This document shows, one piece after another, positions 20,176 through 28,332 of a DNA stretch of 64,000 nucleotides (position 1 is its first letter; every line of letters starts with the position of its first letter). This DNA comes from Peromyscus leucopus (lineage: Eukaryota > Chordata > Mammalia > Rodentia > Cricetidae): the NCBI RefSeq assembly GCF_004664715.2, contig NC_051083.1, forward strand, positions 95,794,161-95,858,160, read 5' to 3'. Position numbers and translations under genes: made by a program. The notes under the pieces were generated by a model. It was given only the letters and a program-made list of their open reading frames with translations. It was not told the DNA's origin and made no database searches.

Positions 20176-20511
20176 TTAGGCATGGTCATGGTTCCTGCAG
20201 ATTTTTTTTTTTTTTTTTTTTTTGCCTCCTTTGTGGTTTGGAGCAATCACAGTCTGATAAATGTCTGTCTCTCGGAACCATGAACATTCTTCCCTAGAAC
20301 AGAAAATCTTCACAACAATTTCTCCCCACCGTTTGTCATGCCAAACTTTTCCAAACTGACCTTTGCCGATGCTTTCTTGTAACACGATGGTCCTGGCAAT
20401 TCTTCTCTGAACCAGCAGCAGTAAACCCTTTGTCCCAGGTAGCAGCATCACCGCAGTCACCAACATGATGAGAAGGAGCTGGCAACGTGGAGCAGTAGCC
20501 ACTGCTTCCAT
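20176..20511 (-). pseudogene. TGFBR1: captured TGFBR1 (TGF-beta receptor type I) fragment, open for 111 codons
   Basis: Starts at a strong Kozak-type ATG (gggaccatgg). Residues 1-28 match the exon 1 signal peptide of rodent TGFBR1 (MEA…LLPG). Codon 29 (Gly, 20425-20427) is the junction: exon 1 ends and exon 4 starts in phase 1 in TGFBR1, and joining them predicts exactly a Gly codon here. Residues 30-88 match exon 4: [21 protein letters not shown], the glycine loop GKGQFGKV (49-56), the catalytic Lys 68 in VVKIF and the alpha-C Glu 81 in [11 protein letters not shown]. Exons 2-3 (ligand-binding domain, transmembrane segment, GS box proper) are absent, as is everything after residue 88: no HRD, DFG or substrate lobe, so no kinase activity is expected. 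One codon is missing near residue 65 and many residues are changed, e.g. Pro194 to Leu and Thr200 to Arg in receptor numbering. Homology stops at about 20247 and the frame then runs through the A-tract. If translated, the product would be a short secreted or ER-targeted peptide. It is either a transduced-gene relic or a neofunctional element gene. Confidence 0.88.
20202..20223 (-). repeat. A-tract at the 3' end of the captured segment
   Basis: 22 consecutive A on the minus strand, about 25 bases after TGFBR1 homology ends. It could be a copied poly(A) tail or an A-rich recombination point. Confidence 0.85.
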
Positions 20512-20732
20512 GGTCCCACCACTGTTTGTGGTTCAGTCCAGGCCAAAGCTTCTCCCAAGCCTCCTAGGCTGGCCTCAAACTCGGGATCTTCCTGCCTCTG
20601 TCTCCTTCAGCAAATCCTACCGGCGTGTGCCACCACCACAGGCTGAGTGTAGCTTGGGCCTGAGCTGGGGCTCACAAGGCCACAGGCAAACAGCTTTTTC
20701 ATGAATTCGTAACACGAACGTTGGGCGCCAGA
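20512..20732 (-). mobile_element. provirus leader with SINE-like insert
   Basis: Region between the primer binding site and the TGFBR1 start codon. It contains a B1-like segment at about 20570-20644 in sense on the minus strand (gtggtggtggcacacgccgg, gtttgaggccagcctagg) and, directly before the ATG, gtggtgggaccatgg, which resembles the TGFBR1 5' UTR end. Confidence 0.7.
20714..20730 (-). promoter_or_regulatory. primer binding site, tRNA-Lys type
   Basis: On the minus strand TGGCGCCCAACGT begins 2 bases after the LTR end. The first 13 bases equal the complement of the 3' end of tRNA-Lys(CUU) (CCA-end ACGTTGGGCGCCA); the following bases diverge. Lys primers are typical of betaretrovirus-like elements. 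Confidence 0.85.
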
Positions 20733-20747
20733 TGTAGCAGGAATTTT

Positions 20748-20931
20748 TTTTTTTTTTTTTTTTTTTTTTTCTTTTTTTTTTTTTGGTTTTTCGAGACAGG
20801 GTTTCTCTGTGTAGCTTTGCGCCTTTCCTGGAGCTCACTTGGTAGCCCAGGCTGGCCTCGAACTCACAGAGATCCGCCTGGCTCTGCCTCCCGAGTGCTG
20901 GGATTAAAGGCGTGCGCCACCACCGCCCGGC
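20748..20931 (+). mobile_element. B1 SINE inserted in the 5' LTR
   Basis: Antisense B1 as read on the plus strand (so the SINE itself runs on the minus strand of the host but is written here by its position): T-run, cgagacagggtttctctgtg, ctttgcgcctttcctgg, terminal cgcccggc. Target duplication atgtagcaggaatttt at 20732-20747 and 20932-20947. Because the 3' LTR lacks it, it arrived after the provirus integrated. SINE transcription sense is the minus strand. Confidence 0.93.
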
Positions 20932-21191
20932 ATGTAGCAGGAATTTTAAAAGTTCTTATTCATAAAATCAAACCTGAGGCGAGTTATTGGGGTCCATGCT
21001 GGTAGATCAGAGAGACAGAACAAGCCACAGCCATCTCACCTTGCCAATTCCTCAGGTGGTCCTGTTCCTCAGACTGGAAGCTTCTGTGTCCTCATCCCAA
21101 TGGCTCTCAGCTGAACTGCTGCTCCAAAGCCTGAAGCTTAACTAGCCAAAATACTTAACCAGCCAAATGCCGCTAGTTTCTGGTCCTCACG

Positions 21192-21203
21192 CCTTATATA
21201 TCT
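21192..21203 (-). promoter_or_regulatory. TATA motif in 5' LTR
   Basis: gatatataaggc on the minus strand; the likely core promoter of the provirus. Transcription would read through the later B1, the primer binding site and the TGFBR1 fragment. Confidence 0.6.
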
Positions 21204-21435
21204 TCCTGTTTTCTACCACCACTCCCTGGGATTAAAGGCTGGCTTTCTGGGATTAAAGGCGTGTCACCATGCTTGGCTATTTCCAATGTGGCCTTGAACT
21301 CACAGAGATCCAGAGGGATTTCTATCTCTGGAATGCTAGGATTAAAGGTGTGAGTGCCACCATTTTCTAGCCTTTGTATCTAGTGGCTGTCTGTTCGACC
21401 CAGATAAATTTATTAGAATACACAATACCACCACA

Positions 21436-21794
21436 GAGAATGGCCTTCATAGGCTCATATATTTGAATACTTGGTTCCAAGTTGGTGGAACTGTTTAGGA
21501 AGGATTAGGAGGGGTGGCCTTGTTGGAGGAGGTATGTCACTAGGGGTGGGCTTTGAGGTTTCAATAGCCCTTGCCATTCCCAGTTAGTTCTCTCCTTGCC
21601 CCCAACTTGCAGATAAGATGTAAGCGCTGAGCTACTGTTCAAGTGCCATGCCCGCCTGTCTGCTGCCATACTCTCCACCATGATCATGGACTCATCCTCT
21701 GAAACTGTAAGCAAACCCCCAAATTAAATGCTTTCTTTTATATGTTGCCTTGGTTATAGTGTCTCTTTGCTGCAAGAAAAGTAACTAAGACACT
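21436..21794 (+). mobile_element. hAT-like element, right part (split by the provirus)
   Basis: Resumes the element interrupted at 18891: gagaatggccttcatagg, ggtggaactgtttaggaagg, ggccttgttggaggaggt, ctctgaaactgtaagcaaac, ending aaagtaactaagacac. The same element, also interrupted, lies at 40490-41020. Its common-copy sequence shows that gagaat is single at the empty site. Confidence 0.85.
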
Positions 21795-21830
21795 GGGTAA
21801 CATGAAATCCTGTCTTAAAAATTAAAACCA
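21795..21830 (+). mobile_element. B4A-type SINE, right end
   Basis: gggtaacatgaaatcctgtc and an A-rich end complete the SINE that began at 18700. Confidence 0.75.
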
Positions 21831-22226
21831 AAAAAATCTTTCAGGATTTCCCCAAGAAGGAATATCCCTAGGAGGTATAAGAAAATGGAAGGTGTGGATC
21901 TGCAAGACTTGTAATTCCAGAGTGGTGGGAGAGATTGGGTCAGAAACTGGGAAAGAGAAGGCCTTCTCAAATTGTGATCCACAGGTGTCTTTGTCCTCTT
22001 TCCCATTTTGTAAAGACTTTGGGCCAGTGATTTTGAAAGTGGGATTTACTGACTACTTGCACGAGAACATACTGGAGAAATTGTAGGTTCTGGACCCCTG
22101 AGTTTCGGTTCACTAATTTCAACCACTTGTCTTGCTTACTAGCAGCCACGTGCATGAATTTTGGGAGTTTAATTTTTGAGATGACAACACATTCACATGG
22201 CACAAACCTTAAAAATACAAAAATAT
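21831..22226. other. unassigned unique sequence
   Basis: Nothing recognisable. Confidence 0.4.
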
Positions 22227-22532
22227 GGCCAGGTATGATAGCATACACTTTTAATTTCAGTGTTCAAGAGACTGAGACAGGCCGGGCAGTGGTGGTACAG
22301 GTCTTTAATCCCAGCACTCAGAAGGCAGATCTCTGTGAGTTCAAGGCCAGCCTAGCCTACAGAGCAAGATCCAGGACAGGCACCAAAGCTACACAGAGAA
22401 ACCCTGTCTTGAAAAACAAAAACAAAAACAAAGACAGACTGAGACAGGTAATTCTCTAAGAGTTCAATCAGCCTGGTCTGTATAGTGAGTTCCATGCTAG
22501 CCAGAACTACATAGTGAGACCCTGTCTCAAAA
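22227..22532 (+). mobile_element. B1 SINE interrupted by a younger B1
   Basis: Left part ggccaggtatgatagcatac to agactgagacag, right part from 22448 (ttctctaagagttcaatc, gagaccctgtctc). The insertion at 22281-22435 separates them. Confidence 0.88.
22281..22435 (+). mobile_element. nested B1 SINE
   Basis: Sense B1, gccgggcagtggtggtac to an A/C-rich tail. Target duplication agactgagacag at 22269-22280 and 22436-22447. Confidence 0.94.
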
Positions 22533-22867
22533 AATATATAATTTAAAAGTCTTCCCCTTTTCATCAGGGATATTTTTACTACTTTTTACAAATGTACAGT
22601 CCATTATGCAACTATACCAAGCTTTATTAAGTAGGTTCGCTGTTGAAGAACAAGTGAATGGTTCCAATATTTGAGTAATATAGTCAACTAATATAATTAG
22701 TTATCTCATATATGCATCATTTTACAGATGTAGGATATTGTTTTTACAAAAGGAATTGTTTTTACAGAGACCATAGGGTTCGAGGGTTGCTAATAACATT
22801 TGATTAAGCCTCTTTATGAAGACTAATGGGCATGAAGAATTAAGGGAGGGCCTTAAAAATATTCCTC
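22533..22867. other. unassigned A/T-rich sequence
   Basis: Nothing recognisable. Confidence 0.35.
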
Positions 22868-22985
22868 CTTGTTACAAATGAGAAGAAAATTGATTCTTGG
22901 ACAGAGGACAGAATTTTCCTCAAAGTTGCATGGCATGTTGGTAACAGCTAAAACTGGAGCTCAGATCTCCCTACTTTCAGGCCAG
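22868..22985 (-). mobile_element. MIR SINE fragment
   Basis: Antisense MIR core: acaaatgagaagaaaattga, cctcaaagttgcatggca, actggagctcagatctcc. Confidence 0.5.
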
Positions 22986-23162
22986 GGTTTTGCTGCCAAT
23001 GAATTGTCATCTACAAGCAAATGTGGAGTGTCCCGCACTATGGTCTATAGCCAGGGCAGACAGGAAATGTACTGGAAAGAGGAGGCAGAGTAGCCTAGAA
23101 TAAATGCCAGATCTCTTCAGACGTGGAATGGTGGACTTTCATAAAACACCAGAATTAGATAG

Positions 23163-23360
23163 GAGCTGGAGATGTAGGCCAATTGGTAGAATATTTGCCT
23201 GACGTGCACAAAGCCCTGACTTCAGTCTCCAGGACTACATAAACTGGGTGTGATGGCATATATTTCTAATCCTCGCACTTAAGTGGTTGGGAAAGGAGGA
23301 TCAGAAATTCACTACATATTGAGTTTGAGACTAGTCTGAGACACATGAGACCACCCTATC
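23163..23360 (+). mobile_element. B4A-type SINE interrupted by B1
   Basis: ID head (ggagctggagatgtaggcca) and B1-like body (gtgtgatggcatatatttc, gagtttgagactagtctgag) to gagaccaccctatctt; the end resumes at 23537 with an A tail to 23566. Confidence 0.85.
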
Positions 23361-23362
23361 TT

Positions 23363-23536
23363 TTTTTTTTTTAATTTTTTTTTTCTTTTGGTTTTCAAGA
23401 CAGGGTTTCTCTGTGTAGCTTTGCGCCTTTCCTGGGACTCACTTGGTAGCCCAGGCTGGCCTTGAACTCACAGAGATCCGCCTGGCTCTGCCTCCCGAGT
23501 GCTGGGATTAAAGGCGTGCGCCACCACTACCCGGCT
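23363..23536 (-). mobile_element. B1 SINE, young cricetid type
   Basis: Antisense, T-rich start, ctttgcgcctttcctggg, ending ccggc. The repeated gagaccaccctatctt on both sides is the target duplication. Confidence 0.94.
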
Positions 23537-23566
23537 GAGACCACCCTATCTTAAAAAAAAAAAAAA

Positions 23567-23970
23567 GACCAACCTCTCATTTTCCTTCCTTTCACAGAAT
23601 GAAGAAAAGTCAACGGTTCTTTCTGCCTTCAATTTACTAGAAATTTTGAGAAAATCAAAATATTTGGATTTATGGGCATTTTCTTTAATGGGCTTCTAGG
23701 TGAAAAGCATGTGTACTGTGATCTGTTTGTTACTGGAGACCAAATTTCAAAAGAAAAAGGAATTGAAGTGCGCCAATCCCAATGGAGTCCTATTCTTGTT
23801 CCACATGTCCCTTTCACAATGTAAAGAAAGCCTCCTTGAGCAAATCAAAATCCTCCAGAATCTCTTCCGCAATATCAGAAATTCATTGTTTTCAGTTACA
23901 ACCATTATTAGATACTTACTGTCAAAGTCAGTATACAAGCAATCCTCATTAACCTCAAGTCATTATATAC
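23567..23970. other. unassigned unique sequence
   Basis: Overlapping short frames on both strands (92 and 63 codons); no family recognised. Confidence 0.4.
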
Positions 23971-24508
23971 TGTCTTAGTTTATTTTCTATTGCTGTGATA
24001 AACACCATAAGAAAAGTCAACGTGGAAAAAAGGATCTATTTGACTTTCACATCCAGATTATAGTTTGTCCATTGAGGGAAGTCAGGGCAGGAACTCAAGC
24101 CAGAACCTGGAGGCAGGAGTGATTGCAGAGGCCATGGAGGTGCTGCTTGCTAAACTTACTCCCCATGGCTTACTCAGCCCTGCTTTCTTTCCTTTTTTTT
24201 TTTTTTTTTTTTTTTGTTTGTTTGTTTTTTGGAGACAGGGTTTCTCTGGGTAGTTTTGGTGCCTGTCCTGGATCGTATTCTGTAGACCAGGCTGGCCTTG
24301 AACTCACAGAGGCCTGACTCTGCCTCCCGAGTGCTGGGATTAAAGGCATGCGCCACCACTGCCTGGGGCTCTCCCCCACCAATCATTAACAAAGAAAATG
24401 CCCCCTTTCTTACAGACCAATCTGATGGAGGCATTTTCTCAACTAAGATTCACTCTTCCCAGAGAACTCTAGCTTGTTTCAAATTGACAAAAAACACCCA
24501 ACCAGGAC
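23971..24508 (+). mobile_element. hAT-like rodent element, interrupted by B1
   Basis: tgtcttagtttattttctat at the start, ggaggcaggagtgattgcag in the middle, and acagaccaatctgatggagg to caaattgacaaaaaacacc at the end. It is the reverse complement of the copies at 5614, 35429 and 44172. Confidence 0.8.
24190..24368 (-). mobile_element. B1 SINE
   Basis: Antisense: long T-run, gttttggtgcctgtcctgg, tgctgggattaaaggcat, ending ccactgcctgg. It interrupts the hAT-like element. Confidence 0.92.
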
Positions 24509-24569
24509 ATGCATCCTTCTGCAGCAATTCCAGCATCTGTTTTCACTTTCTTGGATAAATAACGGGTAA

Positions 24570-24692
24570 AGAAGATTTAATATGTAGCTGAGAATAACCT
24601 TGAGGGAGCGTAGCCTTGAACTTTTGATCTTCCTGACTCCATCTCCTGAGTGCTGGGATTGCAGACATGCACTAATATACCTGGGTCTTGCT
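24570..24692 (-). mobile_element. B1/B4-like SINE, old
   Basis: Antisense: gtagccttgaacttttgatc, tcctgagtgctgggattgc. Confidence 0.65.
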
Positions 24693-25272
24693 TCATCTAT
24701 TGCTTCATGAGGAGGGACTGTTTGTTTAATGCCCCGATTTCTGAGCTCAGCTTAAAAGGAGTGCATCTCCTAGTTGCAGCCTTCTGGGAAGAGATCAAGG
24801 GAGCCTGGGATCTTTTAACTGTAGGGGCTAAGCGCACCAAACAAAAGAGATGCCATTTTCATACCATTATCAGCCACTCTACAGTTCTAATTTTGATAAG
24901 AACAAGACAGTTGTTAAGTGGAGCGCTCCTCGTTCAACCACTTAATCAGCCATAGCTGTAACAGCCTGCTCTTGCCTGGTCATCAATCATTTGTCTTCTG
25001 AGATCATAGAGGGGGAGAGAGAGACCTCTCAGAATGCAGGTGCTGAAGAAACTTCCATTGCTTTGGCTCTTATTTTTCTTTAACTCTGAAACATATATAG
25101 CCCGAGGGAAATGAGCATCCACAGCTGGAGCCTCCTACATCCCAACCCCATTTTCCAAACAAGAAGATGAACTGGGATGTTGCCAGTATTAGAGTTTAGC
25201 CAAGAATGCTGGACTGTTGAAATCATCTAACAGCTTTTCTCCAGAGCTTATCTTTGCATTCCAATGTCCTAG
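24693..25272. other. unassigned unique sequence
   Basis: No repeat or gene recognised. Confidence 0.4.
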
Positions 25273-25436
25273 GCTAGTCTTTCTCAAAGTATAGTCCTTG
25301 GAACATATCTGCCAGAATCGCCTGGAAAGCTTGTTCAGAAAGGTTTCATCTCAGACTACTGAATTAGAATCTCTGGCAGTGGGGTTCCCAGGAATCTGCA
25401 TTTTTTTCCTTCAAGTTTCCTGGGAAATATGTTATA
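25273..25436 (+). mobile_element. MER5A-like (hAT-Charlie) element
   Basis: tagtctttctcaaagtatag, gactactgaattagaatctc, ggggttcccaggaatctgc: the standard MER5A order, an ancient mammalian DNA-transposon relic. Confidence 0.8.
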
Positions 25437-25477
25437 CCCCTGAAGAAGATAGCTGCTCCTCTTTCTGGGAGCAGGTC

Positions 25478-25706
25478 TGCTTTTTCTCTTTTTGTTTGTT
25501 TTTGTGATGAGGTCCATATTACATAGGCTGGCCTCAAGCTTGCCAAGCAACTGAGAATGACCTTGAACTTGAGATCCGCCAGTCTCTACCTCCAGGTTGC
25601 TGGCATTACAGGTATGTGCTTCCAGTCCAAGCAGTGCCGGGGACTGATCCTAGTGCTTCATGCACACAGGCAGGCATTCTACCGACTGAGCTGCTTCCAC
25701 GGGCCT
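25478..25706 (-). mobile_element. B4A-type composite SINE
   Basis: Antisense: B1-like part (ggctggcctcaagcttgcc) first, then ID head (ctgagctgcttccacgggc). Confidence 0.82.
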
Positions 25707-25799
25707 TTGGAGACCTTTGGTTTGGTGGTTCCTGTGCCTTCTCCTCAGATCAGTTCCAATGTGGCAGGCACATATGAACATGGTGGCAATAGCTGGCAG

Positions 25800-25966
25800 T
25801 ATGTATTTACTGGACATTTATCTTATGCCGAACACTACACCAAGTGCCTTGGACATTATTCTTATAGATTGAATCTTTTCAGCTACCATGTGAGAGAGAA
25901 AACAGTGTATGTATCTCAATGATAAAGTAACCCAGAGTTTCAGAAGTGAACGGGAAATGAATAGCA
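25800..25966 (-). mobile_element. MIR SINE
   Basis: Antisense MIR: gtatttactggacatttatc, aacactacaccaagtgcc, cccagagtttcagaagtg. Confidence 0.6.
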
Positions 25967-26299
25967 TGGGGCAAATCTGGGATTCAAATGGAGCAGCATC
26001 TGGCTGCAAAGGGGATGATCTGAGTTGATGGGTTACTGTACCCTGCCTCCAGGAGTCCATCTGAAGCTGGTTCTGACCCGGCTTGTGAAAATGAGCTGTT
26101 AGAATCCAGCCTCTACTCAGGTCACAGTATCTGCAGTGGCCTCCTCTCATAGATACTAACAGGCACCCCAATGAGACATTACCAGTGACTAGCATCCTGG
26201 GTCCAGGATTTCTCACCTAGGGGATGAATTAATATCAAAGAAGACATGGGCCAAGCATCCTGCTCCCTTTTCTTCTTCCCTGCCTTCTGTCTGGGAATC
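25967..26299. other. unassigned sequence
   Basis: A 132-codon minus-strand frame spans part of this and the MIR; it has no recognisable family and I do not call it a gene. Confidence 0.35.
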
Positions 26300-26580
26300 A
26301 GAAAGTCTGACTGCAGACTTGTGCTGTGAAACCTTCCCCATCCTCTGAAAGGTATAAAAAAGAAACATCCCAGGTGGGCTCTGAATCATCTCTTCAGAGA
26401 CCCCACCTCTCCAGTCTCTGGTGCTAGAGTCAGATCTCTCCTCTCATGCTGTTGTCTCTCTGTCTGTCCATGGCATTAAAAACTTTTCTAAGAAACTCCT
26501 TGCTGTTCAGTGATCCATCTCGGTGTCCTCTTGAACAATCCCCTCTCTGAAACCTACCAGGGCATAGTCATCCTGAATAC
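26300..26580 (+). mobile_element. possible LTR-like R/U5 segment
   Basis: aaaggtataaaaaagaaaca followed about 110 bases later by gcattaaaaacttttctaag and a ctccttgctgttcag block resembles a promoter, R and U5 of a retroviral-type LTR. No ends were found. Confidence 0.25.
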
Positions 26581-27166
26581 ACCACTGTGATGTAGAGAGA
26601 TCTCTACGGTGGGGGAAGGTAACTTATCTGTAGCATTCTTTTGTGAACAGATCTTTTTCTTCTTCTTCTCACATTCTTCGCAGGCCTAACACACCGTCTT
26701 TGGCATTCAGCCCTGTTTGCCGAGAGTAATTGGCTTCTCTGTTTACCTGAGCTTGGAGCATTCTGGACAATGATATTTGTTTGGCTTGACACTCTGTTAC
26801 AAAACTGCTTTTCAAGCATGCTTTCCAAGTACCAGATTTTTGATGTAGTGCTGAGTGCTTGTCTCACAAGTGTCAGCTTTCCCAATTCACTGTCTACTTC
26901 AGTCAGGCTCTAACAATACCCACTGTTTACAAAGTAACTGTTAGATATTTGTTTGTCTACACAAGATGAGTCCTCAGAAAAAAGCAATTAAAAAAACTCT
27001 TACTTTTGCTCGAGTTACTGAGCGCTGGGTTCATCTTGAGATGAGATAGCTAGCGACGAACAATCATAAAATAAACATTGAAGAAAAATAACACTCTCCC
27101 TGCTGAATTAATTCGGTGCCACTATTTTCAGTAGATTGGTCACTGTTTTCATCAATATCAAACACT
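26581..27166. other. unassigned unique sequence
   Basis: A 93-codon minus-strand frame (26604-26885) is arginine-rich at its C-terminal side; no family recognised. Confidence 0.35.
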
Positions 27167-27385
27167 GGGGCTGGAGAGATGGCTCAGTGATTAAGAGCAC
27201 TTACAAAAAAAAAAAAAAAAAACCCGGGTTCAATTCCTAGCATCTACATGGTTGCTCACAACCATCTGTAACTCCAGTTCCAGAGCATCTGATGCCTTCT
27301 TCTGTCTTCTGAGGGTATGAGGTATGCAAGTGGTGTACAGACAACATGCAGGCAAGACAGCTGTAAATAAAACTTTGTCTAAAAG
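27167..27385 (+). mobile_element. B3 SINE with an internal A-tract
   Basis: ggggctggagagatggctca head, then an 18-base A run (27205-27222) where the tRNA-like domain should read gctgctcttcc…, then gggttcaattcctagcatc and the rest of the B3 body. The A run sits between the A and B boxes of the internal promoter. Confidence 0.88.
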
Positions 27386-27705
27386 AGAAGAGATTTTTAA
27401 AGCAGTCAAACACTGCAATCCATCAGTGTGCTGGCCTTCAAGGGGCTGCCACACATCTGCTTTTAGAAACTGGCCTGTCTGGAAACAAAGACAAATTAGG
27501 TCTCAGAAGGGCACTCATTTTCGGCCTTTAATAATGTCAAGAGCATAAAAAGTATAGCTCTGTTGGACTGCAACAGGGTAGGAATCTAAATCTGTAATTG
27601 AATGTACAGTCCCAGAGGAATTCTTCCTTCCCGGATATTGGACTAGATGATAGCCAATGGCTTTTTTTTTTTCTCTAAACACTGAAAGCAAAATATCCAA
27701 AGCCA
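27386..27705. other. unassigned sequence
   Basis: Nothing recognisable. Confidence 0.35.
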
Positions 27706-27925
27706 GCGCCAGAGAGGTGGCCTAGCAATTAAAAGCACTGGCTGCTCTTCCAAAGGACTGGGGTTTAATTCCCAGCACCGACTTGGCAGAAACTATTTGT
27801 AACTCCAGTTTCAAGGATCTGATGCCCTCTTCTGGTTTCTGTGGGCACAGTGCATGTAAGTGGTACCCAGACACAGATGCAGGCCAAACAGCCATAAACA
27901 TAAAATAAAATTAAAATTAAAGATA
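27706..27925 (+). mobile_element. B3 SINE
   Basis: agagaggtggcctagcaat, gctgctcttccaaaggactg, ctgatgccctcttctggttt, A-rich end with cataaacataaaat. Confidence 0.9.
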
Positions 27926-28125
27926 AAATGAAGCTGCCTGACTGGTAATAGCCAACGAGGAACAAGCCAAGGAACTGAAGAGTCATGAGGAGAAAAGAGA
28001 CAAAGCAATTTGACGCCCTAGAATAATTAGTCTCACCTTTTCCTATAGTAATAGGAGCTTTAGCTACATGGCATAGGTTAAGACTCTGTTTCGCAGCATC
28101 CCTTGTATCTAGATGTGATTCTGTG

Positions 28126-28332
28126 ACTAGGGCCTGGTCAGCAGTCAAAGTACTCTATCACTGAGCTCCCTCCCCAGCTCTTTTTGTATTTGATGCGTGG
28201 TCTCACCGAGTTGCACATGTTGCCCCTGGACTTCCTTTGTAAACTCCAGGTAGGTCTTAAATTTCTCATCTTTAGGCCTCAGCCTCCTGAACAGGGGATT
28301 TATAGGCCTGTGCCACCAGGCCTGGTGGCGGC
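28126..28332 (-). mobile_element. B4-type SINE, diverged
   Basis: Antisense: ID part (actctatcactgagctccc) followed by a B1-like part (tcagcctcctgaacagggg, gcctgtgccaccaggc). Confidence 0.6.

Larger units (their letters stand above)
18892..21435 (-). mobile_element. non-autonomous ERVK-like provirus carrying a captured TGFBR1 fragment
   Basis: A complete LTR-retroelement structure read on the minus strand: 5' LTR (20733-21435, with a later B1), primer binding site, a 1.3-kb internal region, polypurine tract, 3' LTR (18892-19399), all bounded by a gagaat duplication. Without the B1 the unit is about 2.3 kb. I see no gag, protease, pol or env homology, so reverse transcription and packaging would have to be supplied by another element. 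The internal region instead holds a spliced TGFBR1 segment in the sense of the element. The two LTRs differ only by a 1-base and a 4-base indel, which implies recent integration. The family could be related to the short non-autonomous mys-type elements of cricetids, but I could not verify this. Confidence 0.9.
20733..21435 (-). mobile_element. 5' LTR of the provirus, interrupted by B1
   Basis: About 503 bp of LTR after removing the B1 and its duplication. Compared with the 3' LTR I find only a 1-base deletion (near 21068) and a 4-base deletion (near 21396). TATA motif at 21192-21203. The B1 lies at the very 3' (U5) end, 2-16 bases from the primer binding site. Confidence 0.92.

Noticed and set aside
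20176..20511. Interpretation as a functional TGF-beta receptor kinase
   Set aside because: It lacks the transmembrane segment, GS box proper, catalytic loop, DFG motif and C-lobe; at most a short secreted or regulatory peptide could be made.
20721..21005. 94-codon plus-strand frame next to the provirus
   Set aside because: It is translated antisense B1 plus LTR; the meaningful direction is minus.
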